From: Phylloscopus collybita
Taxonomy: Eukaryota; Chordata; Aves; Passeriformes; Phylloscopidae
DNA length: 64,000 nt
NCBI GenBank assembly: GCA_027886175.1
Contig: JAJNNQ010000010.1
Coordinates: forward strand, 1,279,001-1,343,000
Direction: 5' to 3'
Shown here: positions 26,201 through 40,410 of the stretch, one piece after another
Layout of the letters: each line of letters begins with the position of its first letter
How positions within the stretch are numbered: position 1 is the stretch's first letter
The notes under the pieces: generated by a model
What the model was told of the DNA's origin: nothing
Database searches by the model: none
Seen by the model: only the letters and a program-made list of their open reading frames with translations
Position numbers and translations under genes: made by a program

Positions 26201-29200
26201 TAAACGCATCCCCGTGCAGGTTGATGTGGTTATGCAAGAGGGAATTTGGCTCCCATACATCTTTCCTTGGCTGCCAAACTGGTGAGAGCAGAGCAGACTT
26301 CACAGAGAGGCAGCGTATGTGTGACGAGTTGTTAGTTTTATTAATTTGACTGAGGTTTTTCTCACTTTAGACAGAGTAATAGCTATAAAAGAAAGAACCT
26401 ACTAAAATATCCTCTTTAATGAACTGAATTGCTAATGCTGAATTTCATTGCTGGAGCATCTTACAATAATGTGGCTTTAAATGTGCACTACACAAATGAA
26501 CAGACTTTAGATCAATTTAAAAGTACCATTGGTATAATTTTATGGCCTGGTCACTAAGAGCTGTCACTTGGAGAAAAGAGCAAAATTTCCTTCCACAAAG
26601 CGTAGGGAAAAATCTCAGCTGTGGACACCCACTCAGAAGTATTCCTGGGGTTTTTGCTTTCTAAAAAATACAAAATAATCAGTGGTCCTAGGGAAAGCTT
26701 CTAAACTACTTTTCCCATTGCTAGACATGGTGAGGGATTCCAAGGCATGCTTGGAGAGGGCAGAGCTCTGCTCACTGTCCAACACTAAGGTATCAGAAAA
26801 TCCCTCAGGAGCTATTTCAGGCACCTGAAGCTTGAGGAACCTCAGGCCTGTTCTGACTTTTTCTGGGTTACGAATTACTGTCCCCAAAGACAAGTGCTAC
26901 AACTGGGAAAGGCCCTACTGCTCCATCCCATGCTCTTAGGATTTTTTAAAAGCTGCTGTTCTTCTTAGTTAAAATACTATTTTCTGGGCAGCCTTTAAGG
27001 GTTGAAATGAAAAAGGGAAACCAAAGGTTTCCTTCAAAAGTTAGACTTGAAATTTACCTCGGGCCTGCAGCAGCTAAAATTGGCTAGAAAATGGCAGATA
27101 TTCATCACACAGTGTTAGACACCAGCCTGCCTGGGTGTGGATACCCAAGAACCAAGGCACAGCCAGTAAATCATTCCAAGAGCACCAGGGAGTGTGCCCA
27201 GGCATGGGAGGCAGGCACATGAACACACAGCTTTCCCTGGTACTGAGGATCTCTTTGTTTAGGCTTAAATTTCAGGGTCTACATACCAAGCTACTAAATA
27301 TATTATTTCAGGAAACAGCTGCTGGGTGTATCTCAGCTGCTCTTTGGCTGCTGCACTGAGCAGTCCCCATCGTCCATGTCCCCTCCCACTGACCTGGTGT
27401 TCAACGTGGGCAGTGTCTGCTCCAAGGAAAAGTGTTACACGCTGAGATTTGTCCTCAGGCTTCACCCTAATTTTGTGTGAACTTAGCTCAGCCTCCACAG
27501 GGCGGGAAGTCCTCATTTATCCTTAGTTTCAGTGGGAGTTGAGTATATTTGTCGTCTGGATTGACTGGGCCCATGTTGGAGCTGAAAAGGGATGGCAGTG
27601 GTGGGCTGGGAAGAGCTCAGCCACAGTTAATATCTGTGCTAAAGAGGAGGGAGGCTCTAATGTACAGCTGGCCTTGGTGTCTTGGGTGGGTTGCATTTAA
27701 AATACAGCCTGGAGGCAGCTTTGCTAACTTTAGAGATGTGTGATGATCAGATCTGCAGAGACTACGCAGAAGTGATGCAACACGACAGTTTAAAGTGAGA
27801 GTGGTAGCACTGAGCTCCTCCATTGCCTAATGGGGACGTGGCAGCAGAATGGATTATTCTGCTATTTATTGGTTTTAAAGTTCTTTGCATGTCAATAAAA
27901 TATCTGTGTAGGAAATAGAGACCTCTTTAGAGATGCATCTGCCATTGTACAGGTTGACACTGGAGTTTCTCTTTAGCCTTAAAGTCACTTGCATTTCTGG
28001 TAGTTTCTCCATGCGGGAGGAGGCCATGGTGATCTTAAATCACTCTGTGTAAATTTGAGAAAGTTTCAGGGAGTTTTCTTTGTTTTTACCCAGTGTTTGT
28101 GCTGTTGTGAGTTTGATAGCAAGATTCTGAAGTGGAATATTTTCAGGAGTTTCTCTGAGAAATCCTGTTCTCCTAAATTACACTCACGAAAATCCCTCTT
28201 AAGGATCTCTCTTAATCCCCTCAAATAATACTCTGATACTTATTTGTAGTCCTTACAAAACCCTGAAAAAGTCTTTGCCATAGGAGCAGATACCTTGAGT
28301 CCCCAATGAAATGAGTGTTTGTTGACAGCTTGTCTGCCTTGGTGTTGGGGAGAGAAATAATGAGATAGCAGAGGACTTTTAACAAGTGCAAACGTGGCTG
28401 TAAATGCGGGGCTGGCAGATCAGAGCCCTCGCAGGCCCCTTGCAGGTGAGCGTTTTGTTCTCACTGCTAATCGAGCTCGGGCAGGGAGAGGAGCAGGCCT
28501 GCAGCTCTCCAGAAGGAAAATGAGGGAATGTGTCGTGACCTAAGGAAATAAATGAGCAGATGGTGTGCCAGCATCATACCTGACACTCCAGAGGAGGTGG
28601 TTGGAGCATAACCACCGACTGCAAACAGAGTTGTGAACAGAGCCCAAAGCCAAGAAAAGCTGGGGAAGGTGATATGCATGGAGGCATGGAATAAAATAGC
28701 AGGGCAAAATAAAGATTGAGACATGACAGAGAAGGAATTCAGGGGAAAAGTTGGGAAAATAATCAAGGTGAGTCAACAGGCAGAAGCAGGTGGGGATAGG
28801 AAATGAGGTCAGTGTGCAGATAACTGACTCGAGACAATACATAGCTGAATTTGGATGTTTTACAAATGAACACTGTGATATGTGTGAGGTAACTACAATT
28901 TCAGCCTTGTATTATTATTGCTGTTCTTATCTCAACCAGTGGGTTTTATCCTTTTCCAATTCTCATCCCCATCCCACTGGTGAGCAGAGTGAGCAAAGGC
29001 TCTGTGGGACTTCATTGCCATCTGAGCTTAAACCAGGACAAGAATCTGAACCAGGTGATATCCAGACAGAGGAAGGATTTAGAGATTAAATGCTTAGGTT
29101 TAAGTGGCATTTGTCTTTTTTTTTGGTGCTGGCAAAGAAACCTGTTGAAGTGTTTATGAAGGGATGTAAACGTGTTTTACAGCATTATGGCTTCAATAAA

Positions 29201-31279
29201 CACTGTGTAATGCTTAAACACAATGTATTGAAGTGGGATGCTGGAAGTTATAGCGCATTCAACTGCCAAAAATGCCTTTTCTTGGCCTGGAAGGATCATG
29301 CGAGCAAAGAAAGTGCAGTTTTCAATAGACAGGGTTATTTTCATGGTTTTGTCGGGGTTACTGACAAAAGCAGAGGTGAAATACCAGGAATTTTGCACAT
29401 TAGGGAGAATTTATACAGTAAAAAGTTCACCTGTATTTCTGTACTCATGAAAATACTTTACACCTTTAGTCTTGACCCTTCCTTACACCATTTGATTGCC
29501 TTAAATGTGTGCTACATAACAAGCACATCTTCCAGTCATTTCCTTAACGCTCCTAAAGACCTAATTCAGTGCAGAAAAACTGCAGGGTTTTATTTATTAA
29601 ACGTGCCTGTGTTAGCCCAGCAGAATATCTGGATGTTTGGGAGTGAAAACGAGAGTTCTAAAGGCCTCAGTCTTGTCCAAGAGAGCCCAGTGAAGGCCAT
29701 TTGTCAGGGAAGCTGGGAAGAGACCCAAGTGTCACAGATATGGGTGTCACTGTCTTTGTAATGGCAAGAACTCATGAAATATGATCAGTGACCTAAAAGA
29801 TGAGTAAAGTCGGAGAATAACAATGCACAGTGAATTTCTGTGTTGGGCAGGGAAATCAAAAGGGACCTACTGCTACACAGAGACTTCTGCTTAAAGAACT
29901 ACAGAGGAGAAAGGTGGAAGAGGGAAAGAAAAGCTGGGAGAAAGGTTCCCATCCACAATTACTTTGTAGCAATAGATTTTATCCACTTTCATGGCTTTGG
30001 GGTGTGCTGTTCAAGAAGGATTTAGGCCCCATTAGGAATAATAGTAAATGCCAGATGGAAATGATGTGTGTATTGTTACTGAGATCATTTTATATCAGGA
30101 AGAGCTTTATGGGCATCAACCAGAAAAAAGAGAGATAAACCACAGATTCTTTGATCTTAGAGGGTGGTCATTCAACATGAAAAGTCTCTGCTGTTCATCA
30201 TTTTCATTTTCAGTAGCTTCTGTGCCTCTCACACAGTGCTTGCTCATGTGAAGACCAGAGGCTGCCAGGTTTTATAACCCTGACCAGGATGCTTAAAAAT
30301 ACATGCATCAAATTCAGGGTAGAGGGTGAAATTAGTCAGCAAAACTCAAATTTTAACAGAAGCAGATAAAAATGAAACAGCAGACACTTGGAGTGGTTTA
30401 GAGGTGAGGGTTTCTTAACCTTCCTTCTGCCTGCTTAAATCTCACCTTTCTGAACCCCATGTACAGAGCTGCAGTGTTCTAATCATGCAGCTTTGTGAGT
30501 AAATCATGAAAATTGATTTCAGGAGAGTTTTTAGCTAAGGTCCAAAATCTGATGCCCTCTCTGACTTATCTACATTGCAGTGATAATTTCCTAAATAAAG
30601 ATCAAATCCTGGAAACAAACTGCAGAAGGAGGCAGGTTTGCAGAAAGATATGAGGATTCATATGGAAGATCAATTTTTCCATAGAGATTGCACTCTTTGC
30701 AGCTGGGGTGGGAGATAGGGAGACATAGCTGAAAGTTTGAGGAATTCTTGGGAATCCAGAATAACTTTTGTTTCCTCATCTCCTTTAGCCTGTCTGTTAG
30801 TGCTTCCCAATTACATGGCATCCACTTCAGTTGGATAGCAATAAGAAAATACATACATTTCTGCAAATATTGTCTCCTTCTTCTAGGATAAATTCCAGCC
30901 ACTGGAATTCCCCAGATTCCAGTTTAGGAATTCCAGTAGAGCACGGTACCTCTCCCTTGCAGATCTGGTGGGGCTGTGGGTCATAGGAGCTGCAGGACAA
31001 AGCCCAGTAAATTTGTTTTCAACATCAGGTGAAGGATTCCTTTCCTCAGAGCTTATTCAGAAATCCTTTGGGAAGAGGGTGTTGCTATGCTAAATAAATT
31101 CCTTTCATGGAATCTGCTGGTGACAGCCCAGGGCTGGGTTTCTTGGGAACCACCCCTCCATGACATTGGTAAGGGTCTCCCCACCTTTCATCCTCAGCTT
31201 CTGGCTCCAGGGCTCTTCGGAGTGCTGAGGTTCACAGCTCAGAGCTCAATCAAATACCAGAAGTGCCATTTAGCCATTA
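20250..31279. other. Unique intronic sequence, no supported gene
   Basis: About 11 kb with no recognised transposon. It contains a short TAA-repeat run near 20510-20526 and a moderately GC-rich stretch at 24590-24760 without clear promoter features. The longest open frame of the window, 29090-29761 on the + strand, lies here and is discussed as a finding. It has no recognisable domain and is not called as a gene. Confidence 0.45.
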
Positions 31280-31456
31280 AAACCTCCTCTGCTATAAGGG
31301 TGATTAAAGCCTGGAATAGGCTGCTCAAAGAGATTATGGAGCCTGTCCTTGGAGATATTCAAAATTCAACTTGATACAGTCCTTGACAACTTGGACTAGA
31401 TGATCTCCAGGGGGCCTTTCTACCTTAGCTGTTCTACAATTCTATGATTCCATGAA
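31280..31456 (+). mobile_element. CR1 LINE 3' end, about 180 bases
   Basis: The order ctataagggtgattaaagcc, tggaataggctgctcaaaga, cttggagatattcaaaattc, ggactagatgatctccaggg and tctatgattccatga matches the sense-strand CR1 3' region. It shows more substitutions than the other copies, so it is an older insertion. Confidence 0.92.
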
Positions 31457-34400
31457 TTATTTTATTCCTGTAAGTTTAGTGATCTCTGAGTCAGAGCAGG
31501 AGGCTTAGTGGATTGCTGGATAGGGTGGCAAACATAAAATATCTAAGCAGCAGGTCAGAGCATTCTGAAAGCCCCCGGGAACCTCCTGTGTCTGAGAGCA
31601 GAACTGTATTGTGGTGAGCCTGTCCAAAGAATTATGTGGTTATTCTCACTCCAAAGTCCTGAAGTGCCATGGAAATTCTTGTGACAGGATGTATTTTCAT
31701 CAGGAAATTCAACAGTACCAGAATTTCTTGCCCGTATTCAGGAATTCAGGCTCTGTTCCCAACTCTGTGTCTGGACTGCTGCATCATTCTGGACATGTCC
31801 TGTCCCTCTTTATTTCATTTTCTGGTTTATGGAATGGTGAGCCTGACCACATTTGGGTGGAATACTGAGGTTTCTAGATGAAAACTGCTACAAAAGAAAG
31901 AGATGTTTCTCCTCAAATGAGTGAGATCCTTTGTTGTGTATTGTGTGGTGGATGCATGTGTTCTATCTGACAGCAAGAAATGACATTAATTAATTACTCT
32001 GACATGCAGTCATGATGTTGCAGTCGGTGTCAGAGATGTCCAGATGTTGGGTTGCTCTTCCAGGATGCAACATGTTGGAATGCATTAGGAGGTGCATTTT
32101 TGCTCTGTGGATGACTATGACAAATTGAGGCACAGCCAAGCACTAAAGTTGCTCCCAGGCATCTTTCACGCTTCATCCATTCCATGAGTGATAGATGGTA
32201 TTAAACCTCTCCCCCCTTTTTTTCTTTTCTTTTATTTTTTGTGGGAAAAAAACCACATTGTGGATAATGGAAAGGAAATCATCAGCGCTAATATTTATCC
32301 CAGCTTTGTTTTGTATCTGCAAGATCAATGTTTTTTTAATTCACTTTTCATTCTCTTTTGCTCCATTTGCTTTGTTGTTGTAAAGGACATGGTGCATCTC
32401 GGGATCACATTTGGAGCACAGTCTTATTAATACAGAACTACACAAGTGGAATTGTTCTGGGTTCACAGAAGTGATAACAGAAGCTCAGCCATTGTCAGAT
32501 GTTTAAAGTCAATATTTAACATTTCTGAAGTGCTTTCTTTAAGGCAGGTACAGCTCCTCTCACCTGGAATTCCTTCTAGGCTGATTAGAGAAGGAGACTT
32601 AGGTGAACTCCACATGTGACCTTTGGGGGTTGGATATCCCAGCAAGGGTCTGATAATCCTGAGCTGGTGTGGAAGGGAGAACATGGACAGGAGGAACATC
32701 AGATATTGAGGGATGAAATTGCAGGGAATTCTCTGGGTTGGGTTGGTGTTGCCATAACAGGAGAGCAGGGGAACACAACCCAGACCTCTCTGTAGGGAAA
32801 CATTATACTCCATTAAGTAAACTAAAATGCACATCTCCATTCTGGTTCTCAGGATCTTTGCAAATGCCATTTCATCTGCATTTTGGAATTCCCAGTAATG
32901 GGACTGTGGCCAGTGTGCTGCCAAACGAGGAGGCTGCTTCCCCTCCAAGTTCTATGGTTCTTCTAATATTTTGTTTTCTAATGCAGATCAAAATCCAAAT
33001 TCTCCTTTTTCTGTAAGTCTTTCACACATTAAAACCCAGCAATAACAGTAGAGCATGTTAAACTAAAACAGAAATAATGGAGCAGGGTCCAGTCTTGATC
33101 AGTTCTGTCAGAAGCAGTTTCCATGATGTCTCCTATGCTTCTTGCACAACACAGACTTTCCCCATTTCTCTACTGAAATTGAATAATTTCTTTGATAAAA
33201 TAAGCAATGATCAGGATTGGTACATGGGTCATGCAGCTTGTATAGGAAATTGAGGTTTTCATAACTTCCAAGAAAGGCAAGTAAAAATTCTAGTAAATCA
33301 GGCTAAAAATCCTCTTTTTCTTCATAATTGAGAATTTCTGCTTATACCTTCATTACAGTGGGATTCAGGAGAGAACCAAGTTTTGAAGTTTTCTATTTGG
33401 ATAAATCACTTTTGGGACAAAATTCCTTTGTCAGTGGAAGTCTGTCCACTGAGTGGTTACGGTGCTGCTCACCCCTCCGGGAGAAGAATGACGAGGTTCC
33501 TCTGCCACTTACACTTCAGTCAAGATCTCAGATCCAGCTCCAATCTCTCCTAAAGGAGATTTCAGGAGTTAATTGATCTGGTGTGAGCTCTGCACAGAAA
33601 CTGAACTTTTCTTTCCCTGGACACAGCATAACAAACATGTTCATCACCATCCCCAATTCCATGACTGATTAGCTTATATTTGCTTCTCTCAGTGTCTTCC
33701 TCTAGAGCCACATATTTCTGGTTTCAATACAGAAATGGAAATTAAATGTCAAACTAGGCTCTGATATTTCAAAAGAGACAGACTTGAAAAACAGAAACAT
33801 GACCAGAAGAAATATTTAAAATTTTAACATGGCCCAGTCCTCAGATATCCAGCAGTGGATCGGATCTGAGCAGGGGCTGTGTGTAATTGCATTTTAAGGA
33901 AGTGAACAGAGCAGCCTCAGTTGCAGGATTGTTTGGTTTACTGTAATTAGATAAATTAATCAGTAGATTAACTACTAATGCAGAGCACAGTTCTGAAATG
34001 AGTTGCAGATGTTTATTATTTTGTTAGGATTTAAAGAACAAACTTTTCCATGGCAGGTCAGTGCTACAAAGCTCACAGAGCTCTGTGAGTGTGTAAGAGG
34101 TTTGAAACTCCATAAAAATAAAGTATAGCACAGAGAAAGTTACAATTGGGTTCCTTGTTATTTTTAAGAGAAGGAAAGAGGTTTGTGTGAGTTAGGTATT
34201 GCACTTGCATCTAAGTTTGTAAGCATCAATGCATGACTGGCTTGGCCTAACCTACAGATAGTGAAAAAATATTTCAAAGCCAGGAAGCAAAGGGTTTCCT
34301 CCCTGTCCTTTGCTAGTGCTCCCACTGACATCAGCTGTGTGATCTCTGAAATTGTTTTTCCGTGTAGTTGGGGTTACATGTTCTGCATGAGGGACAACTT

Positions 34401-36944
34401 GTGAAACACCTGGGTGATGATGTTGCCAGACTTTTCAGGGTCCAAAATCTCCCTGACCAGAACACTTTATACACAGCCCCCCATTAACAAAGGGACATCT
34501 GACAGGTTATGGTCAATAGAAACCAGCACATTCAGCTTTCTGCTGTCTCCTCACTCATCCAGCCTTTTGTGTCAGGCTTTCAATGCAGGGATTCTCTGGA
34601 CACGTTAAACATGAGATTTGGTTTAGTGGTTGAGTGCAGTCCTGTACCTTATTAAAACACTCACAGTGAACAATGTCACATTACTAAAACATGTTTGTCT
34701 CTCAAACAAACACAGGCCAGAAAGCAGGTACAGGTTTTTCCTTGTTGGAGAGGGAGCTGGGGTTCATATTGAGGCATGGCTGGCATCACCAGCCTAGAAC
34801 ACCCTGTTCTTGAGATGCTACTGCCACAGCAGCCTGAAGTGATGGTCCTTTGTGTTGGAGCCAGACCTGAGGCTGTTTGTCCCCATGTCCCCAACTCTGT
34901 CTCTTGCCATCTCCCTCCTTTGTCATTTTACTCTTGCATTCTGCTTTTATCTGTTCTTTTCCTGTGCTCCCCTCCCTTGTTGCCCTTAATTCCTCCTCAT
35001 TCCTGGGTGGGAAGGGCTCAGATCCCCCTGCTCCCCCCAGCACTCAGAGCCCACAGGCTGGGCTGTGCCAGGGCCTCCTGAGCAGCAGCTCTGCTCAGTG
35101 CCTCCTGATTGCCTTCTCCAGCAGGCAGGGAGTTAAGTGGGATTCAAGGAGCTGCCTATGGCTTCACCCACAGTGAGACACTGCAACAGAGCAAGGAAAT
35201 GGCTCTCAAGCAGAGCAGTGGCAAGATTTTAGTGCCTGGAGTTCTCTGTTATTCCTTGGCTTCCCTAGATTGCCCTGATGCTGCTTGGGTAGCCTGGCTT
35301 AGAGTCTACAACACCATTTTGTATCACGGAAAGTTTCCTTTAATGTGTTTCAAAATGCCAGCCTGCCCTTCAGCCACTACCAGCTGTTCTGTGGGGTTAC
35401 TGTCTTAGCCAGTCACTTACCTGAGTGGAACTGCCAAGTGTGCCACTGCTATCACATTGGGGTCTCCCTCTCACAAACAGAGACAGGCAATCAGAAACAC
35501 TTATTTAATGTAATTTGTGATTCTGTGAATTCAACATTTGCAGAAACTGCCAGGCTGCCACCCCAGGGGACTTCAGCAATGTAGTTCTATATTTGAACTT
35601 TAAGAGGGGGGAGGAGAAGAGAGGAATAAAAAGAGACATACATAAAGGCTTATGAGATATTTTCTAAAGTTTAGGAAATAAGACTCTATAAAACACACTT
35701 TTATTCTCATAATGGGGATAGAATTGTTTCTGCAAAATCAGTGATTGCTGCTGAAAAACATCAGAGTCACCATCTGAGCCTGCTCTCAGATGGCTTTTCA
35801 GTTCAGGTGTCCCTGCTCCAAAAGTCTAATTAGAATGAGCAGAGTCTCCATTTCTTCAGAAATTGAACCCAAACCAATCTCTGATGCTGGCAGGTTTGGA
35901 GAGCAGGTGGACATGATTAGATTTCTGACTCTGACCAGACCCTGCACTGAGTCTCCTGGCACATGGCACCTACCTCATGTCTTTTGTTTGCTTAAGATCA
36001 TTAAAAAGTAATTAGTGAAATTAAGGAGTTCTGACTGTAGTACACTGTCTGTTTGAGAACAAGATGGATTTTGGTGAAGAATCTCAATTTAATTCCTGGC
36101 ACAACAGTTTGTGTTCCACGCCAGGGATCAAAACATGCCCGGCCAGGTCCCTGTGTTTGTCTCTAGGTTTGTGCCTTGGGGAAGGAAGAGCCTGTGGCTT
36201 CTCAACCTCCTTTGTGCAGCACTGCAGGGTGGGGGATCTGCTCCCTCTGCCCTTTCAGGACACAAACATTTCATAAATCACAACCACTCTCAGGCAGCTC
36301 TGACTATCCTGCAGCTGAGGGAGAGGTTGCAGCAGCCCAAGACCACCAGGGCATTCTTTGAGTAGGTGAGGAGTCCCAGGGAGCCTGGATGGCAGCAGCA
36401 GCATCTCTTGGTAGAATTCCTTCCCTGTCAGCCCAAAAGATCTTAACCAGACACTGGTCTCAGGCTGAAACCTCTGGAATTGTTGAGGGGAAGTGTTTAA
36501 ATTGCTGTTACAAGGTCATGTGTGATGTCTTGGCTGTGCTCACCGCCTTCACTTTAATCTGTGAGTCAAATGCTGATGCAGTTGTGCATCCCCTCTGGTA
36601 GAAATGACCAACAAACCCTCCCAGCCTATCCAGAGTGAGATTCTTACCTGTGGCTTGAGAGAGGGTGAATATGCAAATATTCTTTCTAGTTGTAGGGAGT
36701 TGAATTATTTGTATTCCACATAATTCTTTAATGCACCCTTTTGTTCAGCAATTAATATTTAACAGTCTCAAATAAAACTGTCAAACAATATGGTTTTCAC
36801 AATACAGTTTTAAAATATCTACCAATCCTTCATCCTCTATTATAATAAAAGACTGGAATGGCTAATGTGAGTGGTGATTTAATTTGGTTATGTTAGTACA
36901 AAGATGAGCTTTAATATTCCCCTTTATTTTATTCAGAAACATAA
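31457..36944. other. Unique intronic sequence, no gene seen
   Basis: About 5.5 kb without a recognised exon or transposon. It includes a 28-base pure pyrimidine tract at 32206-32233. Open frames on both strands (for example 32463-32948 minus, 34776-35081 plus) have no recognisable domain. Confidence 0.5.
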
Positions 36945-37100
36945 AATCATGGAATGATTTGGGTTGGAAAGGACCTTAAAGACCATCCAGCCCTCTGCCA
37001 TGGCTCAGGATGCCATTCACTATCCCAGGTTGCTCCAAGCCCTGTCCAGCCTGGCCTTGAACACTTCCAGGGATGAGGCAGCCACACCTTCTCTGGGTTC
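36945..37100 (-). mobile_element. CR1 LINE 3' end, antisense
   Basis: It starts aatcatggaatgatttgggt and continues with ggaccttaaagaccatccag, gtccagcctggccttgaaca and acaccttctctgggt, the reverse complement of the CR1 3' region. About 155 bases. Confidence 0.92.
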
Positions 37101-37787
37101 CTTATTTCCCACAGGGATTTTTTTTTAATGGGTGCAAAAGAAAGTGAAGAAAATGTGAGTGCACAGGACATTGGTGATTGTCAGGTGTCCATTCGGTGAC
37201 TTTTCTCTTCCACCCATTTCTACCCTGCCTGGAAATTTATCTCAACTTAATTCTGTGGTTATGAGCAATTTGCAACTTGAGCAATAATCCTCATAACCTT
37301 TGCTACAGTTGTGTCCTTGATGTAATAGGGAAGGTAACGCATTAGTAGGCACATGCTGAGCTCGGGCTGTACCTGAGATTTAATGATATTTAACTCTGGA
37401 CCTAATTTCAGTTTACAAGCGATTACACGCTGTCCTCTGGGACATTGCTGCAAAGAATTTCCAAATAAGTTGTAAAATAGTGACGAATTAACTTGTAGTT
37501 GTGTCAAAATCAATTATCTTACATGACAGCTCAACTACACTTTTCTGTTTGCTGCACTGCAGCATGCTAAACATCAGCCTAAGCATAAACATAAAGTCCT
37601 TGTATGTCAGACTCTGGAGCAGATTGATCCTGTATTTCACGGGCATGCAAATCTCCCAGAGGCTCAGTAGAAATGTTTTGCTTACATTCACAAAATCAGA
37701 ATATTCTTTCCTGCCATGTTTATAAACTGTTGCACTGTGCAATCATATAAATTTGATATAATTTGATCAAAATATTCTCATGGATGT

Positions 37788-38185
37788 TGTCCTGGGTTGA
37801 CTAAAGTTAAAAACCTCCTCTCACATCAGTTCAGCCAATGCTACATAACATCCCAACCAGGTGCTTTCTGCAAACTTCTGCTGCAGGGGGTGGCCATGCA
37901 CCCCTCAGGTGAGTGAGGGGGTGCCCTGCTGTGGTGGGGCTGCATTCACCCTGGTGATAGGATCAATCCCAGGCAGGGCAAGTAACTGGGGAAATGAGCA
38001 CCAGGATTTTAGGGAAAATGTCAACACCCAGTCGGATCCAGCCAGCACTTTCACCACACCTGTGGAGTTCGGAGAGGAAACGGGAGCTGGAAGAGTCCAC
38101 AGAGTCAAATCACTTTTTCTATATGAGGAATTGAGAGGTAAATTTTCCATCCTGGAGAACCTGGTGTAGTTCAGCTGCACCCACA
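37788..38185 (-). mobile_element. Probable solo LTR of an endogenous retrovirus
   Basis: It begins tgtcctgggttgacta and, if the right edge is placed after cagctgcacccaca, is 398 bases with TG...CA ends. The flanking pentamers are gatgt (37783-37787) and gatct (38186-38190), a 4-of-5 match that one substitution since insertion would explain. The opening phrase is typical of songbird LTR ends as I remember them. It also includes a cagggggtgg stretch. The right boundary is inferred from the imperfect duplication, and orientation is uncertain. Confidence 0.42.
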
Positions 38186-38190
38186 GATCT

Positions 38191-40324
38191 GATTGGTCCC
38201 TTCTGTTTCTGAGACACTCACTCTGCACAAAGCTGGTGTTTCAAGCCCTAAACATTTAGGAAGGCAAAACTTCTCAGTTTGTAGCTGTAAGGGTTTCATC
38301 GCATGCTGTGTGCAAAGAGATGTTATCTGTGAGAGCATAAACTGTACAAAACCCTGTAATTATATGATTATAAAAATGCACAGAGCCACTTTATCGTGGT
38401 TTATGTACAAAAGGCACTTAAGCTGACAGATAGCAATATTCTGTAGGGCTGTGATCAGCTTAAGAGAAATAAAAGATAGTAAAGATACATCAACATCTGT
38501 TTAGGTCAGAATCACTGCAGGAGAGGCTGCTAAAAGTTTGGAGTGGTGTAGTGCTGGAAATCTGTTTTGCAGGTTTAGCACATGAGCTGGCTCCGTGTAG
38601 AGGCCTGTCAAATGTTACTACAGAGAGAAATACGTCGAGGACTTGTATCGCTTCCAAGCTTTAATTCCTCTGATATATTTTGAAGAACAAGTGTTACTGA
38701 AATAGTAGATATTCCTGCCAACAGATTACTGAAGCAGGAAAATACTATTTCAGATGTAGTATTGTAGGTAATGAAGATAGAATAAATGACCTGGCCGTAG
38801 AAAATAACATCAGTCATTTAGGAATTGCACAGCTATAAAAGCAAACATTCAAAACTAAGGAAATCCATTTGGAATGTGTTTTGGCTTGGAACACCCAGAA
38901 AATTTTGTGTGATAAATACCCCAAAGTTCAGGTTCTAAGAAAACTGTCAAGAATCAGCAACTTAAACTTAAGAGGCAGAAACTTGTAGCTGGAGACATCA
39001 GAGCCAATTTCATATTAGTTATCAGAAGGGGAGATAGTTGAAATAAGTAGAGAGTACAGATAAGTAGTAAGGAGTAGAAAGCAGAACTGAACAGCAGACA
39101 AAACTATTTTGACTTAGAAGTCAAAATACATTAGGGATAAAGTGAGATTTGCCAAAAGTCAAGCTATGCCTATTAACGAAAATAGCAGTTGAGTAAAAAG
39201 AGACAAGAAGAGGATGGGGGAGTCCTGCTTTAGGGGAAATGGAGTAGGACAGTGGTGTCACCAAAACCAGACAGATGTTTCTGCAGGCTTCTGCAAGGAT
39301 GATGAACGTGGGTTCAGGAAGATGATGGGTGAAGGGGAAAAAACCAGCCAGAGCTGAGGCAGGAGCCCAATCCGAAGGCATTAATGTGCCTCTGGAAGAC
39401 AAGGCAGGTGAGCTGGCAGCCCTGCTCTGAAACAGCGGCACAGGAAATGTGACCTGGTAGCAGGGACTGGTTAATGAATCCTGCCAGGGTGAAAGGGGCA
39501 CTTGTCAGAGCCCAGAATGTGCTGACCAGGTTCTTGCAGGTGTTGCACGTGGAGGGGGTTAATGCTTCATACAAAGTTTATTTATTTGAAGTTACTCAGG
39601 GTTGGGATTTAGCAGAGTGAGGCAGCAGTGCACATAAACTACAGAGAAATCACACTCAGCAGAGTGTAATCACAGTTGCACAGCTGAATCACAATCCAAA
39701 CACACTTCACCCCTGCTCTCAGTAAATTCTTCACCATCCTGACATTCTGTGTCCCAGGTGCTGGGAAGGACCTGGTGGGTTGAAACCCACTCAAGCCTAC
39801 TGCTCCCTTCAAATTATCTTCTTTATCCATGTTTTATGTTCCATGTTGGGCTGAGCCAGGTTAACACTCCCCATGCTGGTCTAGAGAACTCAGAAAGACA
39901 CAGATTCATTCCTTGGTCACATTATTGTGTGGCTGAAGAAAATAAAACATAGTTTCTACATTTAACAGAGTGGGAAAATAGCTTATGTAGTTTAGAGGCC
40001 TGCTTTTCCAATCCAAATAATATAAGCATCATGGAATACATTTTGAAGGAACTAAGGAATCAATTGCCTAGAAGTAAATGAAAAATATTTTTAAAATGAA
40101 CATATATTTATCTAAGGTAGATAGTACAAAAGGCAACTAATAGCTTTCTTTGGTAACATAACCAATTTTCCAGGCAAAGGAAACAGTGCAAAATGCTTTG
40201 TAAACATAAACAATGGAGGCAAATTGCTGGCTGATGGGTTCCCTGTAAACGTTGCCTTTCTAGGAATTCTGTAGCTTGTGGGCAGCCAGGAGAAAAAAAT
40301 GCTGTATGAAAATACCGGCATGAA
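38191..40324. other. Unclassified sequence, no gene seen
   Basis: The 38870-39600 part is purine-rich and keeps a 126-codon minus-strand frame (39121-39501) without a recognisable domain. It could be an old unclassified repeat, but I cannot name it. Confidence 0.4.
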
Positions 40325-40410
40325 GCAAGTAACACTCACTGGGAATGCACACAGCAAGTAACACTCACTGGGAATGCACACAGCCAAGTAACACTGGGAA
40401 TGCACACAGC
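40325..40410. repeat. Minisatellite, three ~29-bp units
   Basis: Unit gcaagtaacactcactggga plus atgcacaca occurs at 40325-40353 and 40354-40382. A third copy at 40383-40408 has lost the internal 'ctca' and gained a C. It sits directly beside a GC-rich block. Confidence 0.95.

Noticed and set aside
39121..39501. 126-codon minus-strand frame
   Set aside because: No ATG-based start support, no domain, and purine-rich opposite strand composition explains the lack of stops.
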